A DNA stretch of 36,736 nucleotides from Candidatus Helarchaeota ASGARD archaeon Hel_GB_B. Lineage in GTDB: Archaea; Asgardarchaeota; Lokiarchaeia; Helarchaeales; HEL-GB-B. Below are positions 14,234 to 22,948 of this stretch, piece after piece. Location of the stretch: positions 1 through 36,736 of the forward strand of contig SUPR01000029.1 in the NCBI GenBank assembly GCA_005191425.1. Reading direction: 5' to 3'. The position numbers were made by a program, and so were the translations under genes. Position 1 is the first letter of the stretch; each line of letters begins with the position of its first letter. The notes beneath the pieces are model-generated. The model ran no database searches, was not told the DNA's origin, and was given only the letters and a program-made list of their open reading frames with translations.

Positions 14234-16897
14234 GTGAATAAATTGATCAAGTACGATAAGATCATTAAAGATATGTTAGAAAAAGTTGGTATCGAAAATT
14301 TACGGCCAATTCAGAAGCAGTCGGTGCCATTTATATTTGGGAAAAAGCCAAGAAACTTATTAATAGTGGCACCCAGTGCCAGTGGAAAAACTTTAATTGG
14401 GGAGCTTGCGTTAATGAATGCTGCATTAAACGGAATGAAAGGTTTTTATTTAGTCCCATTAAAATCTATAGCAAATGAAAAATTTATAGATTTCTTCAAA
14501 AAATATAGTGCTAATATTTCGATTGCAATCACTACGGGGGATTTTGATATCTCTATGGAAGAATTGGAAAAAAAACAAATAATAATAACAACATATGAGC
14601 GATTTGATTCAATTATTAGAAAAAAACCTTCTTGGTTTAAAAGGATTTTTGTAGTAGTTATTGATGAAATCCATAATATTGGCGATAGAACTCGTGGTAT
14701 AAAACTTGAGAGCCTTTTAACCCGACTTATGACTTATAATCAAATTCAAATTATTGGACTATCGGCTACAATTAAAAATCCAGAGGACTTAGCAAGCTGG
14801 TTAAATGCGGAATTAATAATAAACAAAGAAAGACCCGCAGAATTGCGATATAAAATTCTTATCTCAGAAAATAAATATGAAACCTTAAAAAATTTAATAC
14901 CAAAATTGGTCGAAAAAAAAGCACAAATACTAATTTTTACTAGAACTCGAAAAGAGTCAGAAAAATTAGCAAAAAATCTATCAAAAGTTGTCAAAAAATA
15001 CCTCACTTTTGATGAATTTCAGGAATTGGATTCATTTTCTAAAAATATTATGGAGTCATCACTTGATTTTCAGACAATTACTGGCGGTGTTGGCTATCAC
15101 CATGCCGGCTTAGATCATAATTCAAGAATTTTAGTTGAAAAATTGTTTAATAATTCATTAATTAAAGTCATTTGTTGTACTACTACATTGTCTTCCGGGA
15201 TAAATACGCCTGCAAATATTGTAATAATAAAGGATTTTAAAATGTACAATAATATTTCAAACAGACCAGAACTTTTGGATAAAAATAAATTCCATCAAAT
15301 TTCTGGAAGAGCTGGAAGATTTGAAAAAAATATTGGTTTTGCAATTATTATGGTATCAAATGAAGAGGAAGCAAATAAAGTAAAGGAATATTATTTTAAA
15401 GAAATTAATTTAAATAATGATAAATATCATAAAAAAAGCGTTTTAAAAGCTAAATATGAAAATATTTTTAGTTCATTACCTGAAAATAGATATGCTTTAA
15501 TCGATCAAACATTGGTTTTTATTCATCACCATGCTGAAGGAATAACTAGAAATGATTTAATTAGATTTTTTAAAAAGACATTCTTTTATTTTCAATTAAA
15601 AAGCCATGGAAATGAAGATTATTTAATAGAACGACTTGCGTTTGATAAAAAGAATATAGAAGCTGTCTTAAGAGCTCATTTAGTTAACCCCAATAACATT
15701 ATACCTGCGGAAGTAAAGGCTATACATATATTAGAAGATAGATTTGAAGGTATTGTTATTACTAATCATGAAAAAATTGATAGAATTTGTAGTTTTTCTA
15801 ATAATTCCCGATACTGCACTTGCTCCACTTTTAAAAATACAGGTTTTTGTATTCATTTATATCATTTAGCTATTGCAGCATTGAAAAAATATCGGATTTC
15901 ATCGGAAGATATCATTTTAAGTTCATTTAATGAAAATTTTATTTTAGATTATCTTCTTAATAACAATCTAATTTATATCGAAAATGAGCGGTTTAAGTGT
16001 ACAGAATATGGAAATTTAATTGTGAATCTATTTATAGACTCGCGTATGTTTCTATTTATTAGAAATAGATTGAAATTTACTACTTGTACTTATGATTTTT
16101 TAGATTTGATTAAAAAATTAACGGAATTAAAGTTTGAAAAATCTCTGAGTTATCATTATCTTTCAGTATTAAATGAAATAATAAATACTGACGAAAATAT
16201 CGATATTAATAAATTTTTAAAAAAGATGAGTACATCTGAAATTGGAATTGGTGACCTTGAGAGTTTTATAGAGGCATGTAGATGGGTAACTAATGTGATA
16301 ATAAAAGTTGCAGAAAATACAATTGAAGGAAACGAAAAAATCATTAATATTGGAAAAATGGTCTTGGATAAAATAAATAGACCATTACCAGATGAAGAAA
16401 TGATGTATAAAATAGTCCAAAGCTCAATGGGTTCGAATATTGGCATTATAAAAAGTAACGATGAAGATATGAAACGAATATTCTGTAAAAAAGTCAAATA
16501 TTTTTTAGTATTACATAAAATAAGCGGAGTCCCAATTTATTCATATAATTTCTCTCTTAATGACCTTGACTCGTCATTAATATCTGGTTATTTGACAGCA
16601 ATTAGTAGTTTCGGGCTAGAAATATCTGGAGGAATTCAAACAAACGTGAAAAAAATGGAATATGATAAAATGAAAATTTTGATACAAGAAGGAGAAAACA
16701 TTCGAGCTACTATTATCTTGGAAGAAGGATATGATGAATGGGTTTTAGAGCGACTTAAAATTTTTATTGAAAATGTTGAGAATAAATTTACAAATTTACA
16801 GAACTGGAATGGAGATTTAAACATGTTTCGGAATATCGGAAAAATGTTTAATGAAGTATTTGGTTATAATCTAATTGAAGACCCGCCAAATATTTAA
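14234..16897 (+). CDS. Ski2/Hel308-like DNA/RNA helicase with SWIM zinc finger and receptor-shared C-terminal domain
   Basis: 887 aa from GTG; a TTG at 14243 fits the TATA spacing better. The superfamily 2 motifs are complete: LRPIQKQSV (Q motif region), APSASGKT, TTYE, DEIH, LSAT, TTTLSSGINTPA and QISGRAGR. They match the Hel308/Ski2 group, whose archaeal members unwind stalled forks or process RNA. A SWIM zinc finger (about 515-548, YCTCSTF then CIHLYHLA; CxC...CxH) follows the core, where Hel308 has its ratchet domain. SWIM fingers bind nucleic acid or protein. Residues about 754-887 form a domain homologous to the cytoplasmic domain of the receptor-like protein at 26849-31849. Its stop lies 3 nt from the stop of the convergent XPD gene. 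Helicase identity is firm; family membership within Ski2-like proteins is less so. Confidence 0.9.
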   Translation: MNKLIKYDKIIKDMLEKVGIENLRPIQKQSVPFIFGKKPRNLLIVAPSASGKTLIGELALMNAALNGMKGFYLVPLKSIANEKFIDFFKKYSANISIAITTGDFDISMEELEKKQIIITTYERFDSIIRKKPSWFKRIFVVVIDEIHNIGDRTRGIKLESLLTRLMTYNQIQIIGLSATIKNPEDLASWLNAELIINKERPAELRYKILISENKYETLKNLIPKLVEKKAQILIFTRTRKESEKLAKNLSKVVKKYLTFDEFQELDSFSKNIMESSLDFQTITGGVGYHHAGLDHNSRILVEKLFNNSLIKVICCTTTLSSGINTPANIVIIKDFKMYNNISNRPELLDKNKFHQISGRAGRFEKNIGFAIIMVSNEEEANKVKEYYFKEINLNNDKYHKKSVLKAKYENIFSSLPENRYALIDQTLVFIHHHAEGITRNDLIRFFKKTFFYFQLKSHGNEDYLIERLAFDKKNIEAVLRAHLVNPNNIIPAEVKAIHILEDRFEGIVITNHEKIDRICSFSNNSRYCTCSTFKNTGFCIHLYHLAIAALKKYRISSEDIILSSFNENFILDYLLNNNLIYIENERFKCTEYGNLIVNLFIDSRMFLFIRNRLKFTTCTYDFLDLIKKLTELKFEKSLSYHYLSVLNEIINTDENIDINKFLKKMSTSEIGIGDLESFIEACRWVTNVIIKVAENTIEGNEKIINIGKMVLDKINRPLPDEEMMYKIVQSSMGSNIGIIKSNDEDMKRIFCKKVKYFLVLHKISGVPIYSYNFSLNDLDSSLISGYLTAISSFGLEISGGIQTNVKKMEYDKMKILIQEGENIRATIILEEGYDEWVLERLKIFIENVENKFTNLQNWNGDLNMFRNIGKMFNEVFGYNLIEDPPNI

Positions 16898-16900
16898 TAT

Positions 16901-18859
16901 TTACAAATTAATTTTGTTATAAAACATTTTTACAATTCTTCCAACAAGTCCCTCATATTTTTCGATTTTTATAATCCTGTCTTGTATCCAATTACTTAAT
17001 AATTTAAAATATTTTTTATAAAAAAATCTTTCATCTAAAAATATTATTATTCCTTTATCATCAAGTTTTCTGATAGGTCTTCCTGCTGATTGATTTGCTT
17101 TTCTTAAAGCAGGGATATAATACGCATATTCCAGTCCTCGTTCTTCACCAAATAAGTTTTGATAATATTTAATCAATTTTTTTATTGAATACGAAATTTT
17201 TGCAAAAGGTATGCCAACTATGACTACAGTACTCATTTCCTTACCTGGAAAATCTACACCCTCAGAGTTTCTACCACCAGATGCACCAATTAAAAACCCT
17301 CTCATACCCTTGTAAGGTAATTTCTTATATTCAGTGATCATAGCTTCGTTCTCTTTACTATTCATACTTTTAGATTCCATGAAAAATTTGATCCCCAATT
17401 CCTCTATTTTTTCTTTTAGCCCTTGTTCTAAAAGTCCATTAATTACTGAATAAGATGCACAGAAAACCCCTGTATTATATTTTGTGTTTTTAGCTGCTTC
17501 AACACAACAATTCATGATAAACCTATAATTCTCTTCAGTTCGGTCTTCAAATTTTAGAGTGATATCTTGTACTCCTATTATTGAAACATTTTCAAATGGG
17601 AATGGCGATGGTAGTATTCGTTCTTTAGTATTATCAAGGGTCATCCCGCAAATTTCTCGGAATGCTCGTATCGGCGCTAAAGTACCAGAAATTATCACCA
17701 AATTTCTTGCATTAAATAAATCATTTAAAATGGGTCTAACATCAAGTGTTTTAATCACAAACTCAACATTTATTTTATTTTTAACTTTAGATACTCTTAA
17801 AATATGAATATAGTCTGGTCTTAAATAATTTTGATAGATAAATTGTAAAAAATGTGCTGTTTTATATAGGCTAGACCTAGGAAGTTTATTATTTTTAAGC
17901 ATTAATTCTCGAACTTGTACCCCTTTTTCTATTAAATTATTGAAAAAATTCTCAATATTGTCTGTTTTTATTTGAGAGAAAATATTTTTTAATGTACTTT
18001 TTCTAACAGCTATTTCGATAGTTTCACCCTCTTTTGGGTCGTATGCCATCCCAGTAGTTTCAATAAATGATTTAATGTCCTTAAGAAATTGTATTGATGG
18101 GACATCATCGTCTAATAGTAATCCAATTAATTCATCTAAAGCTCTTTTAACTGATCTGGGTGTGATTTGTTGAGTCCCTGCTTCTAATGCCACATCAATT
18201 ATATTATGCCCTTCATCAAATACAATTATGCAATCAGAAATTAATTTATCGATATCTTTGAAAAAAATTTGCCTGATAAATGGGTGAATTAGATAATTGA
18301 ATGTCGTAATAATTACATCAGTCTCTTTCAATAGTCTTTTTGCCAGATAATAAGGACATATATTATATCTTACGCCAATAGCAATTAATTCTTCACTTTT
18401 ACCTGTTTTTAAATTATATTCAAAATTTTGTAAATTGGTGAAATATTTACAACTTCCATTTTTTCGCAATTGGCTACAAAGATCTGTAATCTCCATTATT
18501 GTCCCTCTCCTGACTTCTTCATTAAGACACATCTCGGTTTTCCCTTTTAATGTTAAACCTCTAACCACATAACCTTGATCACTACCTTTTTTGTTTATTT
18601 CCTCTAATTCAGCAATAACCCTATCCATTTGGGTATGCGTCCGAGTAGCATATATCATAGTTAAATTGTTTTGCTTGATAATTGGTATAATAGCAGATAA
18701 AGTTGTTATTGTTTTACCAGAACCATTTGCAGCTTCTATGAGAATGAATTTATGTGGTAATTTTAAATGGTCATATATTTCATTCATTAATAGACCTTGT
18801 CCAGGCCTAAGTGAATTATAGGGAAAAAACTTTCTAATTGAAGAAGGAATTGATATCAT
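16901..18859 (-). CDS. xpd: XPD/Rad3-family Fe-S DNA helicase
   Basis: 652 aa, ATG start overlapping the upstream stop by 4 nt (ATGA). 5'-3' superfamily 2 helicase. Motif I is AANGSGKT (43-50). Four cysteines between motifs Ia and II (about C111, C128, C137, C168) match the 4Fe-4S cluster of archaeal XPD. Motif II reads VFDEGHN, then come VIISGTLAP, GGRNSEGVDFPG and motif VI QSAGRPIRKLDDKG. Length and order agree with archaeal XPD. DinG-type helicases are the alternative, but the cysteine spacing and archaeal context favour XPD. It is the third gene of an operon with radA and a membrane protein, and converges on the Ski2-like helicase. Confidence 0.93.
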   Translation of the reverse strand: MISIPSSIRKFFPYNSLRPGQGLLMNEIYDHLKLPHKFILIEAANGSGKTITTLSAIIPIIKQNNLTMIYATRTHTQMDRVIAELEEINKKGSDQGYVVRGLTLKGKTEMCLNEEVRRGTIMEITDLCSQLRKNGSCKYFTNLQNFEYNLKTGKSEELIAIGVRYNICPYYLAKRLLKETDVIITTFNYLIHPFIRQIFFKDIDKLISDCIIVFDEGHNIIDVALEAGTQQITPRSVKRALDELIGLLLDDDVPSIQFLKDIKSFIETTGMAYDPKEGETIEIAVRKSTLKNIFSQIKTDNIENFFNNLIEKGVQVRELMLKNNKLPRSSLYKTAHFLQFIYQNYLRPDYIHILRVSKVKNKINVEFVIKTLDVRPILNDLFNARNLVIISGTLAPIRAFREICGMTLDNTKERILPSPFPFENVSIIGVQDITLKFEDRTEENYRFIMNCCVEAAKNTKYNTGVFCASYSVINGLLEQGLKEKIEELGIKFFMESKSMNSKENEAMITEYKKLPYKGMRGFLIGASGGRNSEGVDFPGKEMSTVVIVGIPFAKISYSIKKLIKYYQNLFGEERGLEYAYYIPALRKANQSAGRPIRKLDDKGIIIFLDERFFYKKYFKLLSNWIQDRIIKIEKYEGLVGRIVKMFYNKINL

Positions 18860-19629
18860 TTATTATAAACCCCTTTTTTATAGTTATATAGAAGTTTTCC
18901 AGTTAATAGACTAACAAGTATACCAATTACAATTGAAATTATCATATAATTATAATTTATAAAAAATAAATTTATAAGATTAGAACGAGCAAATCCTGAA
19001 TAATTAGAATTGATTATTGTACAAGTTAATATCGGCTCAGATACTAGATTTTCTCTTATTGAAACTTCATATTTCAACAATATTTTAGAATTTATATCAT
19101 AATAATAGGAAATAATCAGTGCTTGAGTAAAAACTGTTATAATATGTGTATAGACTTGACATAAAATCAACCCGATTTTATTTCCGAAATCAATCACTTC
19201 TAACTGGGATTTCTGAAATAAAACTTCTGATGGGGAAAGATTTGTAGCCAATATTATTTGTGGTTGAAAATCCATTAATATCCACTGCTGATGGTCATTA
19301 TCTTGGTCTTTACCAGTTTCTGGATCTATATAATATGTGCTACTTTTTATATATTCGAAAAAATTTAATCTATAGTTTTCAGTATATGTGACAATTATAA
19401 CCTGACTAGAAATATTAAATTGAACTTCGATATTCGATTGATATTGACCTTTTAAATAGAAGGAATCAGGACTAATCTCTATCAAATTTCCATTAACTAT
19501 ATATGATACATTAAAATTGCCTAAAGTTGCTGAATAAGTTATTTTTGAATAGAAAATTAACATATTAAATAAACCAAAAATAGATAAAAGAATAATAAAA
19601 AAAATACTAGCCCTATTTTTAAAATTCAT
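18856..19629 (-). CDS. Single-pass membrane protein between radA and XPD
   Basis: 257 aa, ATG 24 nt after the radA stop; its TGA overlaps the XPD ATG. A signal or anchor helix (about 8-28), a beta-rich outside domain of about 190 residues with NxS/T sequons, then a helix (about 226-246, YNYMIISIVIGILVSLLTG) and a short basic tail. The layout is the same as the surface proteins of the 1154-8779 operon. No family is recognised. Its tight insertion between two DNA-repair genes suggests co-expression, but a functional link is not shown. Confidence 0.8.
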   Translation of the reverse strand: MNFKNRASIFFIILLSIFGLFNMLIFYSKITYSATLGNFNVSYIVNGNLIEISPDSFYLKGQYQSNIEVQFNISSQVIIVTYTENYRLNFFEYIKSSTYYIDPETGKDQDNDHQQWILMDFQPQIILATNLSPSEVLFQKSQLEVIDFGNKIGLILCQVYTHIITVFTQALIISYYYDINSKILLKYEVSIRENLVSEPILTCTIINSNYSGFARSNLINLFFINYNYMIISIVIGILVSLLTGKLLYNYKKGVYNK

Positions 19630-19653
19630 CTGCTCTCACAATAATGAAATTTT

Positions 19654-20751
19654 TTACGAGCGTTTTCTTCGTACTATCTTTTTAGTTTGTGGGACTTCTT
19701 TTTCAACTGTATTAATTTGCCTTTCTGTTGATGGATTTTTATTCATTTTGGTATCGGATTGTTTTATTGTATTTATTTTAACAGGTTTTACACCTAAATC
19801 ATAATATCCAGTATCTCGTAATACAAGTACAACTTCACTTTTTGGTAAATCTACGGCTTTTTCAACTTTAAATTTACGTTCTCCTTTTGCTGAACTTTTG
19901 ATTGTAACTTGGATTCTGATTTCCGATTCATGTCCAATTACATTTCCCATTGAATGTTTAATTCCAGCGCCATAGCCCGAAGGGTCGCCTGTTGCTTGAT
20001 TTGTAATTACAGCAACAATGTTATATAATTTAGCAAATTTTTTAATTTCATGAAGTATTTGATTGGCTTTTTGTTGTCGCTCGGGTATTAATTGCCTTTG
20101 TGCACCATATTCTGACCTAAAATGCGTAGCAATTGAGTCAAGTACTACTAATTTAGCACCCGTTAATTCTATTTGCGTTCCTAATTGTTGAGAACACATA
20201 TATCGTAATGCATCAGAATTAGCTGGAACTGCCCGAGAAATTCCTTTAATAACTGCATTACCATCTAGACCAAACCTGGGCGCTATCTCTCTAATTCTTT
20301 TTAATGATAAAGAATTTTCTGCATCAATAAATACAGTACCCCCACCAAGTCCTCCTTTTGATTTTGGCAAAGCAGCAGTACATATCAATTGATGTAGCAT
20401 ATTTGATTTTCCGGTACCCTCAGGACCCCAAAATTCATACAATCTTTGAGTAGACAAACCCCCACCTAATATTTCATCAAAAGTTTTACAGCCGGTCGTT
20501 AATATTTCTCTTTTATTATATTCTTCTAATAATTCGTCTCCTGTCTTAAATTTAAGACCAAGTACCCCATCTGACTGTTCAGCCGCAGATCTAATAATTT
20601 TTTTTGCAACAGCTTCTGTAATTCCATCAATTGCAGCTAATTCACTAGGCCTCGCAGTTGCTATTGATTCTATAGTTCTAAAACCATTATCAATTAGTTT
20701 CTGGGCAGTAGTAGCTCCAATTCCATCCAATCTTTCTAAATCTGAACTCAA
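19654..20751 (-). CDS. radA: Recombinase RadA (RecA/Rad51 family)
   Basis: 365 aa. It forms filaments on single-stranded DNA and drives strand exchange. An N-terminal helix-hairpin-helix domain (about 1-60; LDGIGATTAQKL, IDGITEAVAKKI) is followed by the RecA core. Walker A is GPEGTGKS (109-116) rather than the usual GEFGSGKT; the Walker B region is KLVVLDSIA; ITNQATGDPSGYGAG begins the loop 2 region. The inter-subunit FxxA motif position reads FKTG (68-71). A roughly 40-residue basic tail ending KKIVRRKRS makes it longer than typical RadA (320-350 aa). The start is TTG with AGGTGA at spacing 8. First gene of an operon with a membrane protein and XPD. Confidence 0.93.
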   Translation of the reverse strand: MSSDLERLDGIGATTAQKLIDNGFRTIESIATARPSELAAIDGITEAVAKKIIRSAAEQSDGVLGLKFKTGDELLEEYNKREILTTGCKTFDEILGGGLSTQRLYEFWGPEGTGKSNMLHQLICTAALPKSKGGLGGGTVFIDAENSLSLKRIREIAPRFGLDGNAVIKGISRAVPANSDALRYMCSQQLGTQIELTGAKLVVLDSIATHFRSEYGAQRQLIPERQQKANQILHEIKKFAKLYNIVAVITNQATGDPSGYGAGIKHSMGNVIGHESEIRIQVTIKSSAKGERKFKVEKAVDLPKSEVVLVLRDTGYYDLGVKPVKINTIKQSDTKMNKNPSTERQINTVEKEVPQTKKIVRRKRS

Positions 20752-20759
20752 TTATAAAA

Positions 20760-20765
20760 TCACCT
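20760..20765 (-). promoter_or_regulatory. Shine-Dalgarno sequence of radA
   Basis: AGGTGA on the reverse strand lies 8 nt before the TTG at 20751 and decides this non-ATG start. A TATA-like atttaaaaac (around 20803-20812, reverse strand) lies further upstream. Confidence 0.7.
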
Positions 20766-21248
20766 ATTTCCTTTGATTAATTTTAAGCGGGTAAAAAAAT
20801 TTGTTTTTAAATGTTTCGATTAAGTGTTAAACTATATTTACAGACTTGGATAATATTTTCTAATTGAAAAAAGCGAAAAATAAAACTATTTTAAATAGAA
20901 ATCTTCTAAAATTTAATTATAAATTTATATTGCTTTTTTTATATATATTATTCAATAAAATTCTTAAAAAATTCTGAAATCTAAGATACATTAGATCTAT
21001 TTTTTTAAAAAAGTTATAGATTAATTATAAAACTAATTATTTTCTACAAATCTAAAAATTTTTTACAATTAGCCCAAATCTTCTTATCTTATATCCTCTC
21101 ATAATTGATTTTTTTATAAAAGTAAGGTGTGCCTATAAATTTATAACCAAAATTTAATCGGAATTAAATAATCTTTTTAATATTTTATTTGTAGATCAAA
21201 ACTTTTTTCTCAAATTAAATTTTTTATTTCAGAGGTTTTTGGCAAAAC
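20766..21248. other. AT-rich divergent intergenic region
   Basis: About 480 bp between radA and the radical SAM gene. It holds the radA promoter near its left end and the radical SAM TATA box just beyond its right end. I see no ORF, RNA gene or repeat in it. Confidence 0.6.
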
Positions 21249-21256
21249 TTTATAAT
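21249..21256 (+). promoter_or_regulatory. TATA box of the radical SAM gene (leaderless)
   Basis: tttataat is centred 27-28 nt before the ATG at 21280, which puts the expected transcription start on the ATG itself. No Shine-Dalgarno sequence is present. Confidence 0.6.
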
Positions 21257-21279
21257 ATTTCAAATTTAATTTTCAAAAA

Positions 21280-22704
21280 ATGACCTCAAAAACACATGTT
21301 TGTCTAATTCAATGCGATTATCCTAAAGACCATAGTTTTATTATTAAAGATATTATTTTTCCACCATTAGGATTAGAGTATTTAGCTGCAAATATTGGGG
21401 ATTTAGCTGAAATTAAGATTTTTGATAATAGATTTCCCGAATATAACTTAAAAAATCTTAAAAAAGAATTTGAAAATTTTCACCCAGATATTGTAGGGAT
21501 AAGTGTAAATTTCTCCAATCAAATTTATCATGCAAATGCTATAGCTAAAATTGCAAAAGATTTTGGAGCTAAAGTATTAATGGGTGGTTGGCATGCCACT
21601 GCAGTACCTGAGGACACGTTATCATTTCCATGGACTGACCTTGTTATTCGTGGTGAAGGAGAATCTGCTCTGAGAAACCTGATTATAAAAGGTAGTCCTT
21701 CTGACATAAAAGGGATTTCTTATAAAAAAAATGGAAAAATAATTCACAATCCTGACCAAGAATTGTTAGATTTAAATTCATCTAATCCTCCTGCCCGAAA
21801 TTATAGGCCTAAATTCGCTAAAAAATATTATAACTTTTTTGGTGTTCCGGTTGATTCGATGGAAACGAGCAGAGGATGTCCATATAGATGTAAATTTTGT
21901 AATATACATAATTTTTATCACCATAAATATAGAACACGCTCAATTCGTCAAATCATCCAGGATTTAAATCAAATTAATGAATCAGTTAAATTAGTATATA
22001 TTATTGATGACAATTTTACTGCATATAGAAGTCATGTAATCGAAGTATGTAATGCAATAATTAAAAGAAATATAAAAAAAGCATTTATGAGTACTTCACG
22101 CCTAGATCAAGTTGTAAAATACCCGGAAATTTACGAATTAATGGCAAAAGCTGGGTTTATTTTTACTTTTGTAGGAATTGAAAGCTTTTCCAATAAAACC
22201 TTAAAAAGTTTAAACAAACAGCTTGAATTGAAACAAATTAGAAAAGGTATAAAAATTCTGCATGATTTAGGGTTTATTATTGAAGGAAATATTATATTGG
22301 GAGCAAATTATAACGATACAAAAAAGGATTTAGAATCAACATTGGAAATAGCTAAAAGTCTAGACATCGATATACCGACCTTCTCTTTACTTACACCTTA
22401 TCCTATGACAGACCTCTGGGATGAAGTCAATGAAAAAGGGCTTCTTTTATCGGGGATTGACTGGCACAAATTCAACTGGAATAACCCAATTATAAAATAT
22501 CCTCATTTGTCTCCTGAAGATTTGAAATATTATCTAAATAAAGCATATTTCGAGGTCAGACGATTTAAAAATCCATTAAATAAATTTGTTAATATTCTCA
22601 GAGCTAGAGGGCTGTCTTTCTTTATTTCTACTTTTCTAACTCAAGGTGGAATCAAATCTCTAATACATTTTATTAAAAGAATATATCCTGACTTTTTGAA
22701 ATGA
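21280..22704 (+). CDS. B12-binding-domain radical SAM enzyme
   Basis: 474 aa. An N-terminal B12-binding-like Rossmann domain (about 5-140: PPLGLEYLAANI, GISVNFSNQ, VLMGGWHATAVPED, VIRGEGESAL) precedes a radical SAM TIM-barrel with the 4Fe-4S motif CPYRCKFC (about 200-207) and later strands STSRLD, FVGIESF and EGNIILG. Proteins of this class methylate or rearrange unactivated carbons in cofactors, lipids and natural products. The N-domain lacks an obvious DxHxxG cobalamin-ligand motif, so cobalamin may bind base-off or not at all. The substrate cannot be read from the sequence. Single gene with its own leaderless promoter and a T-rich terminator. Confidence 0.9.
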   Translation: MTSKTHVCLIQCDYPKDHSFIIKDIIFPPLGLEYLAANIGDLAEIKIFDNRFPEYNLKNLKKEFENFHPDIVGISVNFSNQIYHANAIAKIAKDFGAKVLMGGWHATAVPEDTLSFPWTDLVIRGEGESALRNLIIKGSPSDIKGISYKKNGKIIHNPDQELLDLNSSNPPARNYRPKFAKKYYNFFGVPVDSMETSRGCPYRCKFCNIHNFYHHKYRTRSIRQIIQDLNQINESVKLVYIIDDNFTAYRSHVIEVCNAIIKRNIKKAFMSTSRLDQVVKYPEIYELMAKAGFIFTFVGIESFSNKTLKSLNKQLELKQIRKGIKILHDLGFIIEGNIILGANYNDTKKDLESTLEIAKSLDIDIPTFSLLTPYPMTDLWDEVNEKGLLLSGIDWHKFNWNNPIIKYPHLSPEDLKYYLNKAYFEVRRFKNPLNKFVNILRARGLSFFISTFLTQGGIKSLIHFIKRIYPDFLK

Positions 22705-22726
22705 AATTTTATTGTTGTCGAGATTA

Positions 22727-22738
22727 TTTTCTTTTTTC
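22727..22738 (+). terminator. T-rich terminator after the radical SAM gene
   Basis: ttttcttttttc begins 22 nt after the stop codon. Such oligo-T tracts are the usual archaeal termination signal. Confidence 0.5.
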
Positions 22739-22948
22739 TAAATTATTTTTATGAGCGTATCCGCATAGTAATTAATAAAATTTCTTCTAAATCTTACTAA
22801 TTATTCCATTTTAATTATAATTAAAATTTCTGATCTTCTACTCATGATTTTTTTACATTCCATTATATTTTTAAATGGAATTTTTCACCTTTTAAAATTA
22901 TTATTTAATCATAAATGAAAATATTATCCAAGAAGGACTTGTAAAAAT

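Noticed and set aside
14746-15006. Reverse ORFs inside the Ski2-like helicase gene (also 16156-16497, 16636-16824)
   Set aside because: Shadow frames of a clearly coding gene.
21280-22704. Assignment of the radical SAM protein as a tetraether-lipid synthase or ring synthase
   Set aside because: Only the generic B12/radical SAM layout is visible; no motif specific to those enzymes could be identified by eye.
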